Assembly (NCBI GenBank): GCA_030248215.1
Contig: JASANG010003746.1
Coordinates: 62,001 to 126,000 of the forward strand
From: Enoplolaimus lenunculus
Taxonomy: Eukaryota > Nematoda > Enoplea > Enoplida > Thoracostomopsidae
Direction of reading: 5' to 3'
DNA length: 64,000 nt
The notes below the pieces were generated by a model. The model had not been told where the DNA came from, did not search any database, and worked only from the letters and a program-made list of their open reading frames with translations. The number at the start of each line of letters is the position of its first letter. Position 1 is the first letter of the stretch. A program made the translations under genes and the position numbers. Positions 47,871-61,700 of this stretch are shown here, in pieces.

Positions 47871-49110
47871 TTTGCTTAAAAATGACTTAAGTTCTTGAGC
47901 TACAAACGTTTATAACTTAAGAAATAATAGAGATATCACACTTGGATAAAGTGATTTTAGCTGACAAAACTGTAACGTATATGTTGGTTAAACCTAAAGA
48001 CAAAAATTCATAACGGTTTTGGAGAACACGGTGAAATAATGAGAAAAACTTGACAAAATTAAGTAAAACGTAAAGAAATTGGACATTTAGAACTGTTTAA
48101 CAAAAGTTTAATGCTATGAAAAACAGGTTTGTGTAATCTTTAGAATAAGCACATTTCATTTGTTTAAATAAATTTACAAAAAGTTTGATTTTTGGCTTAC
48201 AAACGGGTACTAAAGCTTTTAAGGTAAATCATTTTTTTCTTAACGTGTAAATAAATACAAATACATAATTACATAGTTGATGCTATTTGTAAAAATTTTT
48301 ATTAATTACCAACGCCAAAGCAACTACGCTATAAGCTTGCAAGATTTTTATACAACAACAACCACCTGCGTTTAAATTTTAAAATGCTAAAATTTAATCT
48401 TTATGTTAATTTTTCAATTTTTATAGCTTGTTTTATTCCACGTTTTGTTATTCAAATTTGACCTTGTAAAATCTTAACGTTTAGATCAACATTTTAAATT
48501 TCTATAGTTTAGGTTATTTACAATAAGGCTTTAAGCAAGGTTTTATTATAATTTTTAGCTTACACAATTTTAACGCTTAGACTAACTCTTAAAATGTTTG
48601 TAGGTTAGGTTAGTTTAGAACAAGGCTTTCAGCAACGTTTTATTAAATTTTTTGTCAGATTTCTTTGTAAACATTGAGATTTGCGTTTTATATTTGTAGA
48701 ACAATTTTACTTTTTACTTATAGGGTTTTAAGGCTGTTAAGTAAGTATTACTTTTGCGATTTGAATATTCTGACTTGACCCACAAACATTTGATAGAGTG
48801 TTTTTCATAACTTTAGCTTATTCAGGTAGCTTCATAAAAACTGAATACGAACCGCATTTAATGTGTAATGAAATAATATACGTGTAGAGCACGTTATTAT
48901 TTAGAAACTTTTAAGCTAAATCATGATCTCTTAATATTAGAATAAATTTATGTCAAAATTAGTGTTTTGTATACAGTTCAATTCTGTTGCTAAATTGTTT
49001 CTGATGTGTTTTCGCAAACCTTAATGATGAAATAGATGATAATACTCTTAAGCCATTTTTGGCAAGTTTTTTAAAAGCCCAGCAGTAATTCGGTGATAAA
49101 AATTATTCAA
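47871..49110. other. AT-rich non-coding stretch
   Basis: No open frames of interest, no clear repeats and no continuation of the LINE were found. Confidence 0.4.
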
Positions 49111-49114
49111 TTTC

Positions 49115-49199
49115 CGGTTCCTGTTTCGGTTCCTGCATAAAAATTCCATTCCTGTTCCTGCCCCTGTTCCGGCAAAATTTAGTTGCTGTTGGAACCCTG
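49115..49199. mobile_element. End fragment of a CCGG-family element
   Basis: TTCCGGTTCC and CCTGTTCC words end in GTTGGAACCCTGG. It is a partial, diverged right end directly before the CAA-repeat ORF. Confidence 0.4.
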
Positions 49200-49208
49200 G
49201 TTTAAACC

Positions 49209-49685
<477 letters not shown>

Positions 49686-49770
49686 AAGAACTCACGGCAA
49701 CGGCCTTATGCCGTTAGAAAAAAATTGTTTAATTGTTATGTTTCTGTTATTTTTACCCCTAAGTATAACT

Positions 49771-49895
49771 CAGGGTAGTATGGTTTTGTAGTAGAATTAA
49801 GCTTAAGTTTTAACCTACTTTTTAGCTTAGGTTTAAACTGGCACTTAGACTTAGCGTTACGTTAGGAATATGTTTATACTACTGTTGGAACCCTG
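49771..49895. mobile_element. Short TIR element with telomere-like interior
   Basis: Starts CAGGGTAGTATGG and ends TTGGAACCCTG. The body contains gcttaggtttaaac and acttagacttagcg words, like the element at 33708-33835. Confidence 0.4.
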
Positions 49896-49910
49896 AATTA
49901 TACATGGGCT

Positions 49911-50090
49911 TTATTTGTAATATAAAAAATAAAAATCAAGAAAAAAAGAAAAAATAATAAAAAAAGATGAATAATGAAAAAATAAAAAAGAAAAGAAAAG
50001 AAACAAAAAAATGAAAATAGAAAAGAAACGAAAAAATAAAAAAAATCGAAATGAAAAAAAACGCAAATAAAAAAATAAAAATAAAGAAAA
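49911..50090. repeat. A-rich low-complexity tract
   Basis: About 180 bp of AAAT/AAAAG-type sequence with few C residues. Confidence 0.7.
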
Positions 50091-50849
50091 ACCTGCGGCT
50101 GTTTGCACAGCTACCAGGGGCGGCCCCTACGGCGATGGGGCAACCCGACACGAAAGTGTTGGGTTGGGATTATCTCCTGTGGACCATTGCAAACTTGGTC
50201 AATGTTACTTTAGACTTATAACTGTAGATTAACCGTATGCTTAAGCCTCAGTCGAAGCAAAACCTAATGTAAAATCTGGGTTTATTATAAAGCAGTGGCA
50301 TAAGAAAAGGGAATGCAGCTAACAGTAACATGAACGAAATTTTAGGACTTTGAAATTTACTTACACTAGCTGGATACCTTCTCTGAAGTTATGTGTAATA
50401 AATCTGAGGCTTAATGTTTCCTTTAAGTTTCGATTTCGTGTTGTGCTTAGACCAAGGCTTATGTATTGTATTTTATACAATTTGATTTTACACATGTAAA
50501 GGTAAATAATTTTGATAAATCCAAGGTAAAGCTGTATATGATCAATTTGTTGAAATTAGAATTTTCTTATTTAAAAACCACAAGGTGTATTAAATTTTAA
50601 CAGGCACAACCTAACAAGTAAAATGACAGCAATTACGATTCTTTTAAAATTTAACTAAAGCATAGCAAAAAACTGGCTATTTACAGCTTTTAGTAGGATT
50701 GATTAGAATTATAAAGTTTTACGTACGTAATATGTCTGTGTATACATACTATACTGAGAAGCTAAAGCCTAAGCTACCTCAGCTTAATCATAAATTGTTT
50801 TCAAAAAAATTTGAATTCCTACGGTTGGTTGCTTGGGTGCCACTGACCT

Positions 50850-51115
50850 CAAGCATCTTTACCGTGGGTTAGGTGGATCGAACGTATCGCCCCTAACACG
50901 ACACGACAGGGCAGGCTCTAAAATGTTACTGGTTTGGTCAACAAGCAAAATACCCAGGGAAGGGACACTCGTGTGTGAGCCTAACGCAAACGGCCGACCG
51001 CGAAGGGATCTGGCACCCCGCCTGGTAACTGACGATGTCGATCATTTCCCACATCACCAGGGGCTGCCTGCGTGTGGCGAAGTTACCAGGCGTGGACGGC
51101 TCTTAAAAAGCTGAG
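50850..51115 (+). other. GC-rich island of unknown origin
   Basis: Composition is sharply richer in GC than its surroundings, with an uninterrupted 93-codon frame (50833-51114). The frame reads like non-protein sequence (Arg/Pro/Gly-rich, no domain). A retroelement untranslated region, SINE or host RNA gene are possible. No pol III boxes are clear. Confidence 0.3.
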
Positions 51116-51177
51116 AAAATACGCAATATAATATCAGTACGTAATACGCAGTTTTTAAAGACGATACATTATCTTTA

Positions 51178-51300
51178 TGCAGCATATCACAACAAGTAGG
51201 ATTAAAATTTCAAAATTTCAATTCCGATTGATTGTGCGATCGGAATCGGAATCAAAATCGGACCTTGTTTTGAATCGGAATTCTAATCGAAATCGGAATA
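51178..51300. mobile_element. Partial CCGG-family element
   Basis: acaacaagtaggattaaaat followed by GGAATCGGAATC words matches the right half of the copy at 30103-30579. Confidence 0.5.
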
Positions 51301-51720
51301 CTCTGAGATTACCCGAAACGATTTACGCTTATTAAAATGGACATATATACGCGTACACAGTTCTATACGTGAATTGAACATAAAACTGCAATGCACCTCA
51401 AAACTGCAGCACAATATTCATGTGTACTTGAACCTTATACACATGCTGTATGTAGTACGTATATATTTTGCTTTGCATTTCAAATCCACAAGAGAGAAAT
51501 ACACTTTAAAAATATATTTCTGTTTAAGAATTTAAAGTTTTATGGAAAATTTTCCGGCTATGAAATATGAAAAAATAAGCTGAATTTGGTGGGGGCATCA
51601 CTCTCCAATGGCACCTCCGGTGGGGACGCTCTTGCTATCCGGGTAAAAAAGTTGCACCGTTGATGCAAGCACTTGCTAACCCTATCTATCTCCTCCTCTC
51701 TCTCCGACAGAGGGGAGCCT

Positions 51721-51805
51721 GCGAACATCCCGCCTCCTCCTCATCCTCCTCCACCTCCTCCGCTTTACGGAGGAGGAGGGAGGAGGGAGGAGGAGGAGGG
51801 GGCAA
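51721..51805. repeat. Polypyrimidine/polypurine hairpin
   Basis: CCTCCTCCG/CGGAGGAGG pair across a CTTTA loop (51754-51776), with a GGA-rich purine tract to 51802. It could form triplex or G-quadruplex DNA. Confidence 0.6.
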
Positions 51806-52310
51806 ACCCGCCTTTTTACACTACTTTGGGTCTATGTTTTAATAGGTTTTGCTTTTATGTTAGTTTTTTAGACTTAAGCTTTTCTTTTGGTATTTTTGCT
51901 GAAACACTGCAGGTCTCTACACTTAATAGTTAGAAACGGTTTACTCTTATTAGTGTTTCACTATACCGGCGATTAATGATTCATTTTCGTTTAAAACAAG
52001 TTGAAAGCATATTTTTGACGCTGAAAACTTCCTATTTTGGACAGAAATTCTTAAAAAGTGATGCAAGCGATTAAAGCGAATGTAGATATTCGCAGAATGT
52101 TGTATCACCGCGAGCCTAAGGGGGCAAAAGTTCTCGGTCAAAACGGTTTTTGATACAAATCTCTAGTCATCAAGTTCCAGTACCTGTGTTTGTCTCAATC
52201 ATGTTTCTTGTTCAAACCAAAATTTGCGGTGATTTTTTATTTTAATATTCTAAAGTAATCGGCAATTCTCAACAGATACAACAATTAATTATGCTTGAAC
52301 AACACAGGTT

Positions 52311-52534
52311 CGTAGTAAAAGTTCAAAACCGTTGTTGAAAAAAATTATTTTAATTTTCCCTAACGGTTTTTAACCGAGATCGCACTTCGCTAGCTATTAA
52401 GACTAAACGTTAATCTGATTATCGTAGTAAAAGTTCAAAACCGTTGTTGAAAAAAATTATTTTAATTTTCCCTAACGGTTTTTAACCGAGATCGCACTTC
52501 ACTAGCTATTAAGACTAAACGTTAATCTGATTAT
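52311..52534 (+). repeat. Tandem duplication, 2 x 112 bp
   Basis: Units start at 52311 and 52423 and differ at one base that I can see (cttcgctag/cttcactag). It is a very recent duplication about 190 bp upstream of the DNase II start codon. Confidence 0.85.
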
Positions 52535-52723
52535 AGATCTAACGTACAAAATTAGAACCTGGAAACTTTCTATTCAATATTCGGCTGATTTTTGCTGGTA
52601 CATGCGCGGAATTTTATATAGTATTTTAAAAACTTAGATTTAAACAGTAAAAGATAAAATTTCATATTTTGTCTATATATTCTTTTAACTGTCAGGAGTA
52701 TTTCAGTTTGAGTAAACCAAAAC

Positions 52724-55700
52724 ATGAATATCATTTTAATTTACATCGGATGCATGGTATCCTTTGTTGTTTATATCGATGCACACCTGGCATGTCGAAA
52801 CAAATTAGCCGTTGCTGTTGAATGGTGAGATCTCTTAAGGATTTTACACAGTAGTACAGAATTGTTCACCACTCAGCAAAACTCTGTAGTGGGAATGACA
52901 AAGATTAATCAATTTTAGCAAAATCGGAATAAATCACATTTTTTTCTTTGACTATGCAGATTTTGTTTATAACTGTAGAGCAGTTGAAAAAGTGCAGTAT
53001 AGTCTTCTGAACATCGCTGACTTTTGCGACGAATTTTCATACCTAAACCGGTGACGAAAAATGTTACATACGCAAGATTCATTTACTTATACTACGCGTT
53101 TCATTTTTTGCCGTCAGACAATGTAAAGGGTTTAAATAACTAACTTGCAATAGTGGTCCATCGAATAGAGTGGCAAACCGCTCGCAGTAAGTGAATGGAG
53201 CAGTCATGTTTTTGAAATTTTATATGCGTTTAATTTCACCGACTATTAGATTACTTCTATGCTTTTACTGTTTGATTTATTTATAGGTTCACCGCGTATA
53301 AGTACCCAAAGATACGCAACCATTTGAATCCTTTAGTTCAAAATGGAACTGGTTACGTCGGTTATTCAAAAAATCAACCCGTTTGGTCTAATCAGATTTT
53401 TGATATCGCTACCAACCACGGTCATCCAATGGCCGAAACTTTGAACAGCCTATATAACGTTATGAAAGACAACGTAAGTTAACGCTATTTTGTTACTTTC
53501 ATGTGTTTACATATTTTGGTTAGTTTATCTGTAGGTACAACTAAATGTTTTATCATTGCGTTGCGTCAGACTGTTTTTTTCACTTTCCGCGTAAGGTAGG
53601 TGATGGTCAACTAAACAAAAGCGGCCTGTTGGTTTGTTCATAACTGAAACCTCTTAACAAGCCATAAAGTAGCTTCTGCATGATCGCTACTAGCTAGAAA
53701 ACAATTGGGTGTTTTCAGAACTTGTCTAGTGTTTCCGCCAATTGGTAGCGCTCTTGAGAAACAGTGAAGTTGAAACTTCCCGCATAAAGTATATTTTAAT
53801 ACACTTGTTACTGTTTCTATTGCGAATAAATTTAGCGATATATGCCTGTTCTGTGGCAACTGCATGCGGCAAGGATTTAAAGTTGATTGAAGTTTTAGGA
53901 TAACAAAATTTATAACTACTCGGCCATATTCTTAGATATTTGAAGCTCCTATCACAGGATTGTGATTGGTTTCCTTTGTCAGATTAGGAACTCTTGCAGT
54001 TGTGACTCTTAAATTTTGCACAGAACTAGGACAAATAGGTTGAAAAACATGCTGAATTTCAACTTTACGTTTCGATGACTGGAAGGTCACAAGGCCTATC
54101 ACAGATCTGTGATATGTGTTGCACACATATCAGAATATATATGTGCAAAGCTTTGATGAGTGTAAGCCTATGATTAAAATATGATATGACACAGTTTCAC
54201 ATCGTTGCAATGATGGCGTTCACAGAATTGGAATCCAACGTTACTTTAACGGCCGCGACTCTAGATTGAGCATATCTCTAACTTAAGCGTTCAAAAACTG
54301 CACACCTAAACTTAAGCCTAAACAAAAATATTATCTAAAATCTAAGCATACTCTTTCACAGTTGCAGCAGAAAACGGGATGGCTCTATGAAAAGTAACAT
54401 GGGCCAAATTGGAAATAATAATAATTATATATTAGGTTAAGTGTTTTATACACGAATCATTTTAGACAGAATTTTAAGTGATTTCTCTTTATAGTAAATG
54501 AACATTTTCAAAATAAACTTCACTACTGAAACAAGTAAAAGTCGGAAGATAAATAAATTGCTCAAGTTTGTCCAAAATTTGCTGGTCATGCCGATATTTT
54601 ACGGCTCGTGTCAAATGCAATAAGTTTTCTATTGCAGAACACGATATATTTGTTTTATAACGATGAGAAACCCAGCGGAGATAAAACCTTTGACCTTGGA
54701 CACACAAAGGGTAAGTTATACGATAGAAAAATGTTCAATAAACGTGATTTTGGTCGATGTATATAGAACAGGGACGTAACATTTAGCATATTCCTAAGCC
54801 TAAAAGCGTAAAAATGAGCTTATACCGAAACCTAAGTCTAGCAAAAAACTAGTCTACAGCGTTAGCTTATTCGATTGCTGTAGTCCCGCAGAAAAACGTT
54901 CCGCAGCTGATCTTACTGTGGGCCGTGATTTTGAAGGCTTACTAAAGACACTCTAAAACTTAGAGATTACGATCGGTGACGTTAACGCCTCCATCTAACA
55001 GCCCTAGTTTTAGTCCATCATAAGATTAGTTTCTATAATATTCGAAAAAGTTTCAATTACAAGCCCTTCAGCGTATGTAAAAATTATGAAAAGTATACAA
55101 TTTGTTGCGAAAAATTATAATTTGCAACTTTGATGAACTAAAAATTCGAGTTTTAAGCAATTATCTAAGAACTGCTTTCTTGTGACAGATTATATTTTGC
55201 AGCAGGAAAACTTTTCAGGTGTGATCGCATTTGATAATGTTCAAGGATTTTGGTTAATTCACAGTGTTCCACATTATCCAACTTCTAATCTGTACTCGTA
55301 TCCGCCAACAGGCCACAGTTACGCACAATCATTCATATGTGTGACGTTTCCTATTTCAGAACTAAAAGCAATTTGTAAGTAATTTTGGTTCTTGCTAATT
55401 ATTAGGCCCTGATCACTGAGAAATTGAGGGACTTAAGACACGCTGAAAAGCTTAGCATGTAGCCTTACATTTATGCTTTAAGCCTAGACTTAAGTTCAGG
55501 TTTAACCTTTTTCTTAGCAAGCAGGCCATCATAATTGACACGAGATATAATTTTAACATAGCGCAAGCGCACAGGACAACAGTTTCCGGTAGAAATCAAT
55601 GTTCGTTTCCGTTATAAAAATACCGGAAATTAATTAACTTTTTTGCTTGTAGCTAAGTTGTCAAGCACTTGAAAATAATAAAATTTTGTCTGCATTATAA

Positions 55701-58700
55701 AATTTTTTGGGGGTTTCGATCTTTTCTCTACAAAATTTTACTTGGCCGGTGAATACTTCTATGTTTTTGGTTGGAATTGAAAAATAACACCTGTTTCATG
55801 TTTCCGCTATATTTTTACTGTCCGTTGTGAATACTTCGTGATTTCGGCAATGCTTTGAAGCCACCAACTCCGCGCTTAGGTCCGTTTTCCAATGACGCTA
55901 TATCGGTCTGGTTCAGCAATGCACTCGGTTTCCCCTTTTATTCCCCCAACACCGTATTAACGCTATCACCGTAAAGCACAAGTACGGAATAATACAACGA
56001 GGAAACGAGTAATATGCTTAACTGCAGACCTTATTCACGCTAGTTGTGCCGAAAGTTCTTTTGTTTTAAGTGCTTTCTGCACGTCAACTACGATATCTTA
56101 ACCTGTTGTTCCACTAAAGTCACAAGCTCACACTGTACAACAAATGCCAACTCAACGTGACAAACCCCGGATACTCCGTAAAACCCCAAATAGCGGTACA
56201 AAATTCCCAAGATTCCCCAGAAAACAGCCGAAACTAGCCCCACTATAATCGACAAAACCCCAAAAACTTCCAAATATATTCCCAAGATCCCCGTTAACAC
56301 ATTCCCCAAATAACCCCGGTTTCCCCTGGTACTGCCCGTAGGCTCCGCGCTATGCGCTTAATCATTGAGTCCCTTAAGCCGATTTTCACGGTAGGCTCAC
56401 ATGAGAGCTACCGTGACACTTTTCCAATTGTATCGTATTTGCTTGAGTCGCCCGGTACTCTTATACAAATCAATTCCAACGAACCGTAAGAATAACCCGC
56501 CAAACTAGAGATTCCAACACAAAAACATATATCAAAATCGCCGCATCTTGTGCGCTAGAAGATCAATAATAATTATGGAGGCTGGCTACCCCAGCCTTCA
56601 TGTTGAGTCGATTTGCATAATTTCGAGTGTCCCGGGCGTCTCGGGCCCCTTAAGGACACTCACATCCGCCACTACCATAGATACAACACAACAACAACAA
56701 TGTTAACCCCCCAAACCCCTAACTAAGTGCTTTTAGCACTTTAGGCCTGCAACGATATATATTAAATGGCCATGCAGGGCCCCTGAGTACTAACACTGCG
56801 GACACAGCCGCCACGCATAGATTATACTATTTTTACGCTGTTTAGCAACGCCTTAGCCTAACTTAAGTTCTAAGAGAGACTAAGCGGAGCCGGGGACTCC
56901 CTTAAGGTGTGGTTTAGGATTTGGTTTTACTTTTGTTTTAGTTTTTAAGTTGAAATATATTTTGGAGTGGCACAGCCACCTGCATCCGTTTACTACCTAA
57001 TAAAGCGTTTCGTCAAAATTTTGTTGTAGTTGCACTGGGACCGATTCCGCTAAATAGTGATTTCATGACAAAATATTAGCAATAATAGAGTTCGAGGTCA
57101 CGGTTGATGGTTTGAGGCACCCCAATCAAAAATTAGGCCTCTGAGTAATGCCGTACAGGTATACTGCTGTACTTACAAGTCTTCAGCTAGGAAGAGTAGG
57201 ATAACGCAGTTGTGCGATTGAATTCTTAAATTCATAACGCATCCGACATTGGAACATCAAAAACAATAAGTGGGGGCGTCGAATGCGCTACGATGCTTGT
57301 GAACTTTGCCGAAATTCTTATGCACAGAAATTCCAAAATTCCAATCTAATAAGATATTTGGTCGGGTTAAAGAGTATATATATTCATGAAACTTAAATTG
57401 CAAATCGTCATTCAAAGCTGGAAAACTAAATACAACCAAATATGCAGAAGTTAGTGGCGTTAACACATATACTTCGGACCTAAAGTGGCACACAAAGCCT
57501 TAAATTTTGTTATATTTTCGCTGCGCGCGAAGCGCAGAAATTTTAGTAACAATTAACATCTTGTCATACACAAGAGGTAAAAACACATATTTTAGGCATG
57601 TATAGTTTGAAAAACTCTCACACGTCTTCACCAATGGTTGGTGAACGCGCCTCCGGTTTCATCGCCCTGCACTGAAAGTATATGTACCGAAAAGCAACTA
57701 ACATGTACCGAAATTGATATCCGCAGATATGCTAAAGGCCGAAAAAACACCCATATGCGCTCGGTTTTAATTATCATTTCCTGAAGAACAGACACACTCA
57801 AAATCGCATAACACTTTGGCATTATATATTAACAAACGTACAGCACAAAAATAATATAGAAACCATGCGCTCGCGAAGAGAGTGAAAAAAATTTCTGCGC
57901 TTCGAAGTTTAGCATGTTGAAAATGGCTAAGAAACATAAATTTTGTTTCGATCAAAATGGACTCTATGGCTACCGTAGGACCCACGAGCAAGGGTACGGG
58001 GTGCGCTTTCCACGGCACTATTTGTTGCTATCAATTTGCACTAATAATCTAATGGTTCAATGAAATAAAATCGCAGTGAATATCGCTTCTAACCGAAGCA
58101 GCCTGTAAATAGCATTAGAAAAATCTTGTTCGAAGTAGACTAAGGTTGGGCAAGTGTTAATCTATGTAACAATAAGTTTTGGCAAAAATCTACTTTAGCT
58201 GACTGCCTAGTGTTTGTTACTTTTAGAAGACTTCAGTGTACAAATGATTGATTTTAGCAAAGCAGTTATATTTTACTGAACCATTCATCTACGCCTCTAA
58301 CCTACCAGACAATTTGGCGGATGAGTATCCAACTTTGGCTGAAGTCATCACCGGCAAAAGTATCGAAAATCCACCTTATATACGAAAAACTATACTGACA
58401 TCGATTGAAGGAACACAATTCACACATTATGCAAAGCATCGAAAGTGGGGAAAAGGTTGGTTCATTTTGTTCTACACATTTAGAGCCATTGTGAAAGATA
58501 CTGCTGCCGTGTGTAAACTTAGCTTTTGTAATTCCTGTGGTGAAAGAATAGAAGTTATACGAGTTGCTTAAAATTTCAATCGTGCGAAAATAAACTCTGA
58601 GACTGAAAGTACAACACCTACGAAGCAACCGGAATTATAAAATACCGGAACCGGAAACTTAAAAAATACCGGAGCCAGAAAACAAAAATCACTTGTTACC

Positions 58701-61700
58701 GAAAAAATTCATTTTTAAGCTATTTTAACACTGTTTAATGGTGTAAACACACCATTTAAAATGCAAAAATCCTGAAATAGATGAAGCAGATGGAAAACGT
58801 ATGATAAATTTAGAGTATGACATACTGTATTGACCCGAATAAGAGGGGGACTGATATTTATTTGGCCTCTCCAGAGGTTACCTACCCTTGTTTTTCGGTT
58901 ACGAACTGTTATTTATTTTTAACCCACGCTCCGCCACCCTTCGTGTGCTGATATATATCCGGTACTGCAACTATCCCTTGAATTAAACGTTTATTTGTCT
59001 TGCGTCAATAGCTTGAGCGATCATGTAAGGTTATACTTAGGAATGTACTTTCAAAATTTAAGTACGCCTTAAAGATTCTAACTCAATATTATTTGGTCCT
59101 GGAGTCATTTATGCACTGCAATTAGGAATAACTGACCTTCGTGAACTCTAATAAGGATTTAGAGACTCTATCCACTTACGGATTCTTATTTGGGATACGG
59201 ACTCCTATTGAATGGGAATCAAAATGGGGACCCCCTCTTATTACCCCACGCCCTCTTATTCGAGTCACTACAGTAAATTGAAAATTTCGGCAATACCCTC
59301 ACAGCAGGGTGCAACGGGAGGCGAAAAATACCGGAGCCGGATGTCAACGAAACTTGCCGGAGCCGGAGGTGAGACGAAATTAGGTTCTAAATGTGATGGT
59401 TAATTAATATATAGTTAATTTTATCCAATACCTACATGTAGTTAAGTTGTTTGGTTTTACGCTAATTTTCTGCGAAATTCTGGAAATTCTTCCCAGAAAA
59501 CTGGGACAAAAGTAAAACGAAACGCGCTAAGAGATAAATTTTGCAAAATTATGCAAAATTTTGCTACCGAAATTGCCCGAACTTCCGGCAAAAATTCTAC
59601 CGGAGCCGGAGGCCGATTTTCTGCTGGATCCGGAGGCAGACCTCCGGTTGTCCCTGCCACACAGGTAAATAATTTTAGTAATATATGTATGAATAATATG
59701 CTAATTTTTCTTAAATTTTGGAATGAGAAGTTTTTTCAATACTGAAAATATCGGAAAATACTGGTGAAAACATACCAAGATTTCCCTACCGGAACCGAAA
59801 TTCCGCTTCTCACCCTGAGTGCACCCTGCGCAGTTGTTCTTGTTTTTCACTTTAAAATGTTATAAACATCGATGCAGCTTGATTCGCAAATTTCATTCCA
59901 ATTTTTGAAAACATCTAATAATATTCAGAGCTATACAAGGACGGTGTTGCAAAGGATATTCAAGAATCGTTACTTACCGAGACTTGGCAAAATGGGCCGG
60001 GTGATATTCCATCCAGGTAAAAAAGGTCTCACCGAAACTTAGCACAATGTTTTTATAGAATGTTTTTTCGATAGATTTTCGAGTCAAATTATGTTGTTCA
60101 ATATACGCTAAAATTGCTTGCTCCGAAGCCGATGAGAATCAGTGTAAAAATAAAATGTGCATTTTCCGTCTCATAATGTTGTTGCTTCAAATGTGGCCTT
60201 AAAATGAAAACAAATACTGAACAAAAAATAAAACCTTAACAATTTGTAGAAAGTCACTATATTCATTGATATGGTACCTGGCTCAAAATTATAATTTTCT
60301 GACTTGAAAATTCCTAGGCGTTTATCTTCCTCAAAATTTTGAAAATGGAACGGTGCCACAAAATTTGTCCTAGAACAGGGCTAAAACCAATATTTGCAAA
60401 TGTAAGATCTGCACTGTAATGACACGAATAAGAGGGTGTGGAGTAGTAAAAGGTCCCTATTTTGAGCTCCAATCAATAGGAATGCGTATCCCTTATACGA
60501 GTCCGTAAACCATATTGAGAGTCGATAAATGTCAATTGTCCATAATTGTAACGAGTAAGACTCCAGGACCAAATAATTTGCGTTCGAAACTTGAAAAGCG
60601 TACTTAAATATTGAAAGTACAAGTATAAACCTTGCATGATCGCTCAAGCAATTGACTCAAGACAAATAAACGTTTAATTCAACGGATAGTATGCAGTACC
60701 ATATATATCAGTATAACGAAGGATGGCAGAGCGTGGGTTAAAAAATAACAGTCAGTGACCGAATAACAGGGGGAACCCGCTGGAGAGGCCAAATAAATTT
60801 CAGCCCCCTTTTATTCGGGCCACTACAGTAACTTGATAGTTTTGAGTGATGTTTGTGTGTTAAATTGCATTGTGTTTGTGCATGTGTTGTGGGTGCCTAA
60901 TGCGGGGTTCACGTTATACCCGGGGCAGGCGGGACACGGTTTGTCCCATGTTGATTCGGCGTCAGTGTTAAAATTCTGGCTGTTATATCGGGGCAACAAA
61001 CAAAACTCGAATGTCACATGACATTACCTTACAAACCACCGCTATTTATGCGAATATTATATGATATTCCAAAATTTCAATGAATATCATATGATATTCA
61101 ACGGAACAGTGTAACTTTTTGGATACTAAATAAATGAGTGAAAAGTTGGACGGCAGCGGCACAAATGTGCTTTAACTCCAAATACAAGCTTGTAAATCGT
61201 TTCCGACACAAAATCGCTTAGAACCACAGCTTTACAATTCAAAAATTCAAATTCCAAATTCTAATTTCATATGATATTCAACAGGACAATTTGGGCAGTT
61301 ACCTCAAGTGTGCAAAATTTGAAGATATCTGATATTTTCAGACAATACCTCGAATATCATGATATTGAAGGACAAAAAGTGACCTACACATGATGACAGC
61401 AGACAAATACAAATTCTTGAATAGGGTCTATATGCAGACAAAATGTTACTCAATAGACTAATAGGGACAAACCGGGTCCCAAGCTGCCCCGTATAACGTG
61501 AACCCAGCATTGAGGAGGTTTGCGATAGGCCAGGGCTGCACAGGTTTCAAAAGAAGGCACTGACACGTGATAGCCCTGGGCTATCAATGAACACTATTAT
61601 AACCCTGGGCTATAGCAGATTTTGTGGCACCGCTGACAAGATTATTGTGAACGGCACATAAATTTGTGTTTCTGTTCACCTTTAGTTGCAATCCATCAGG

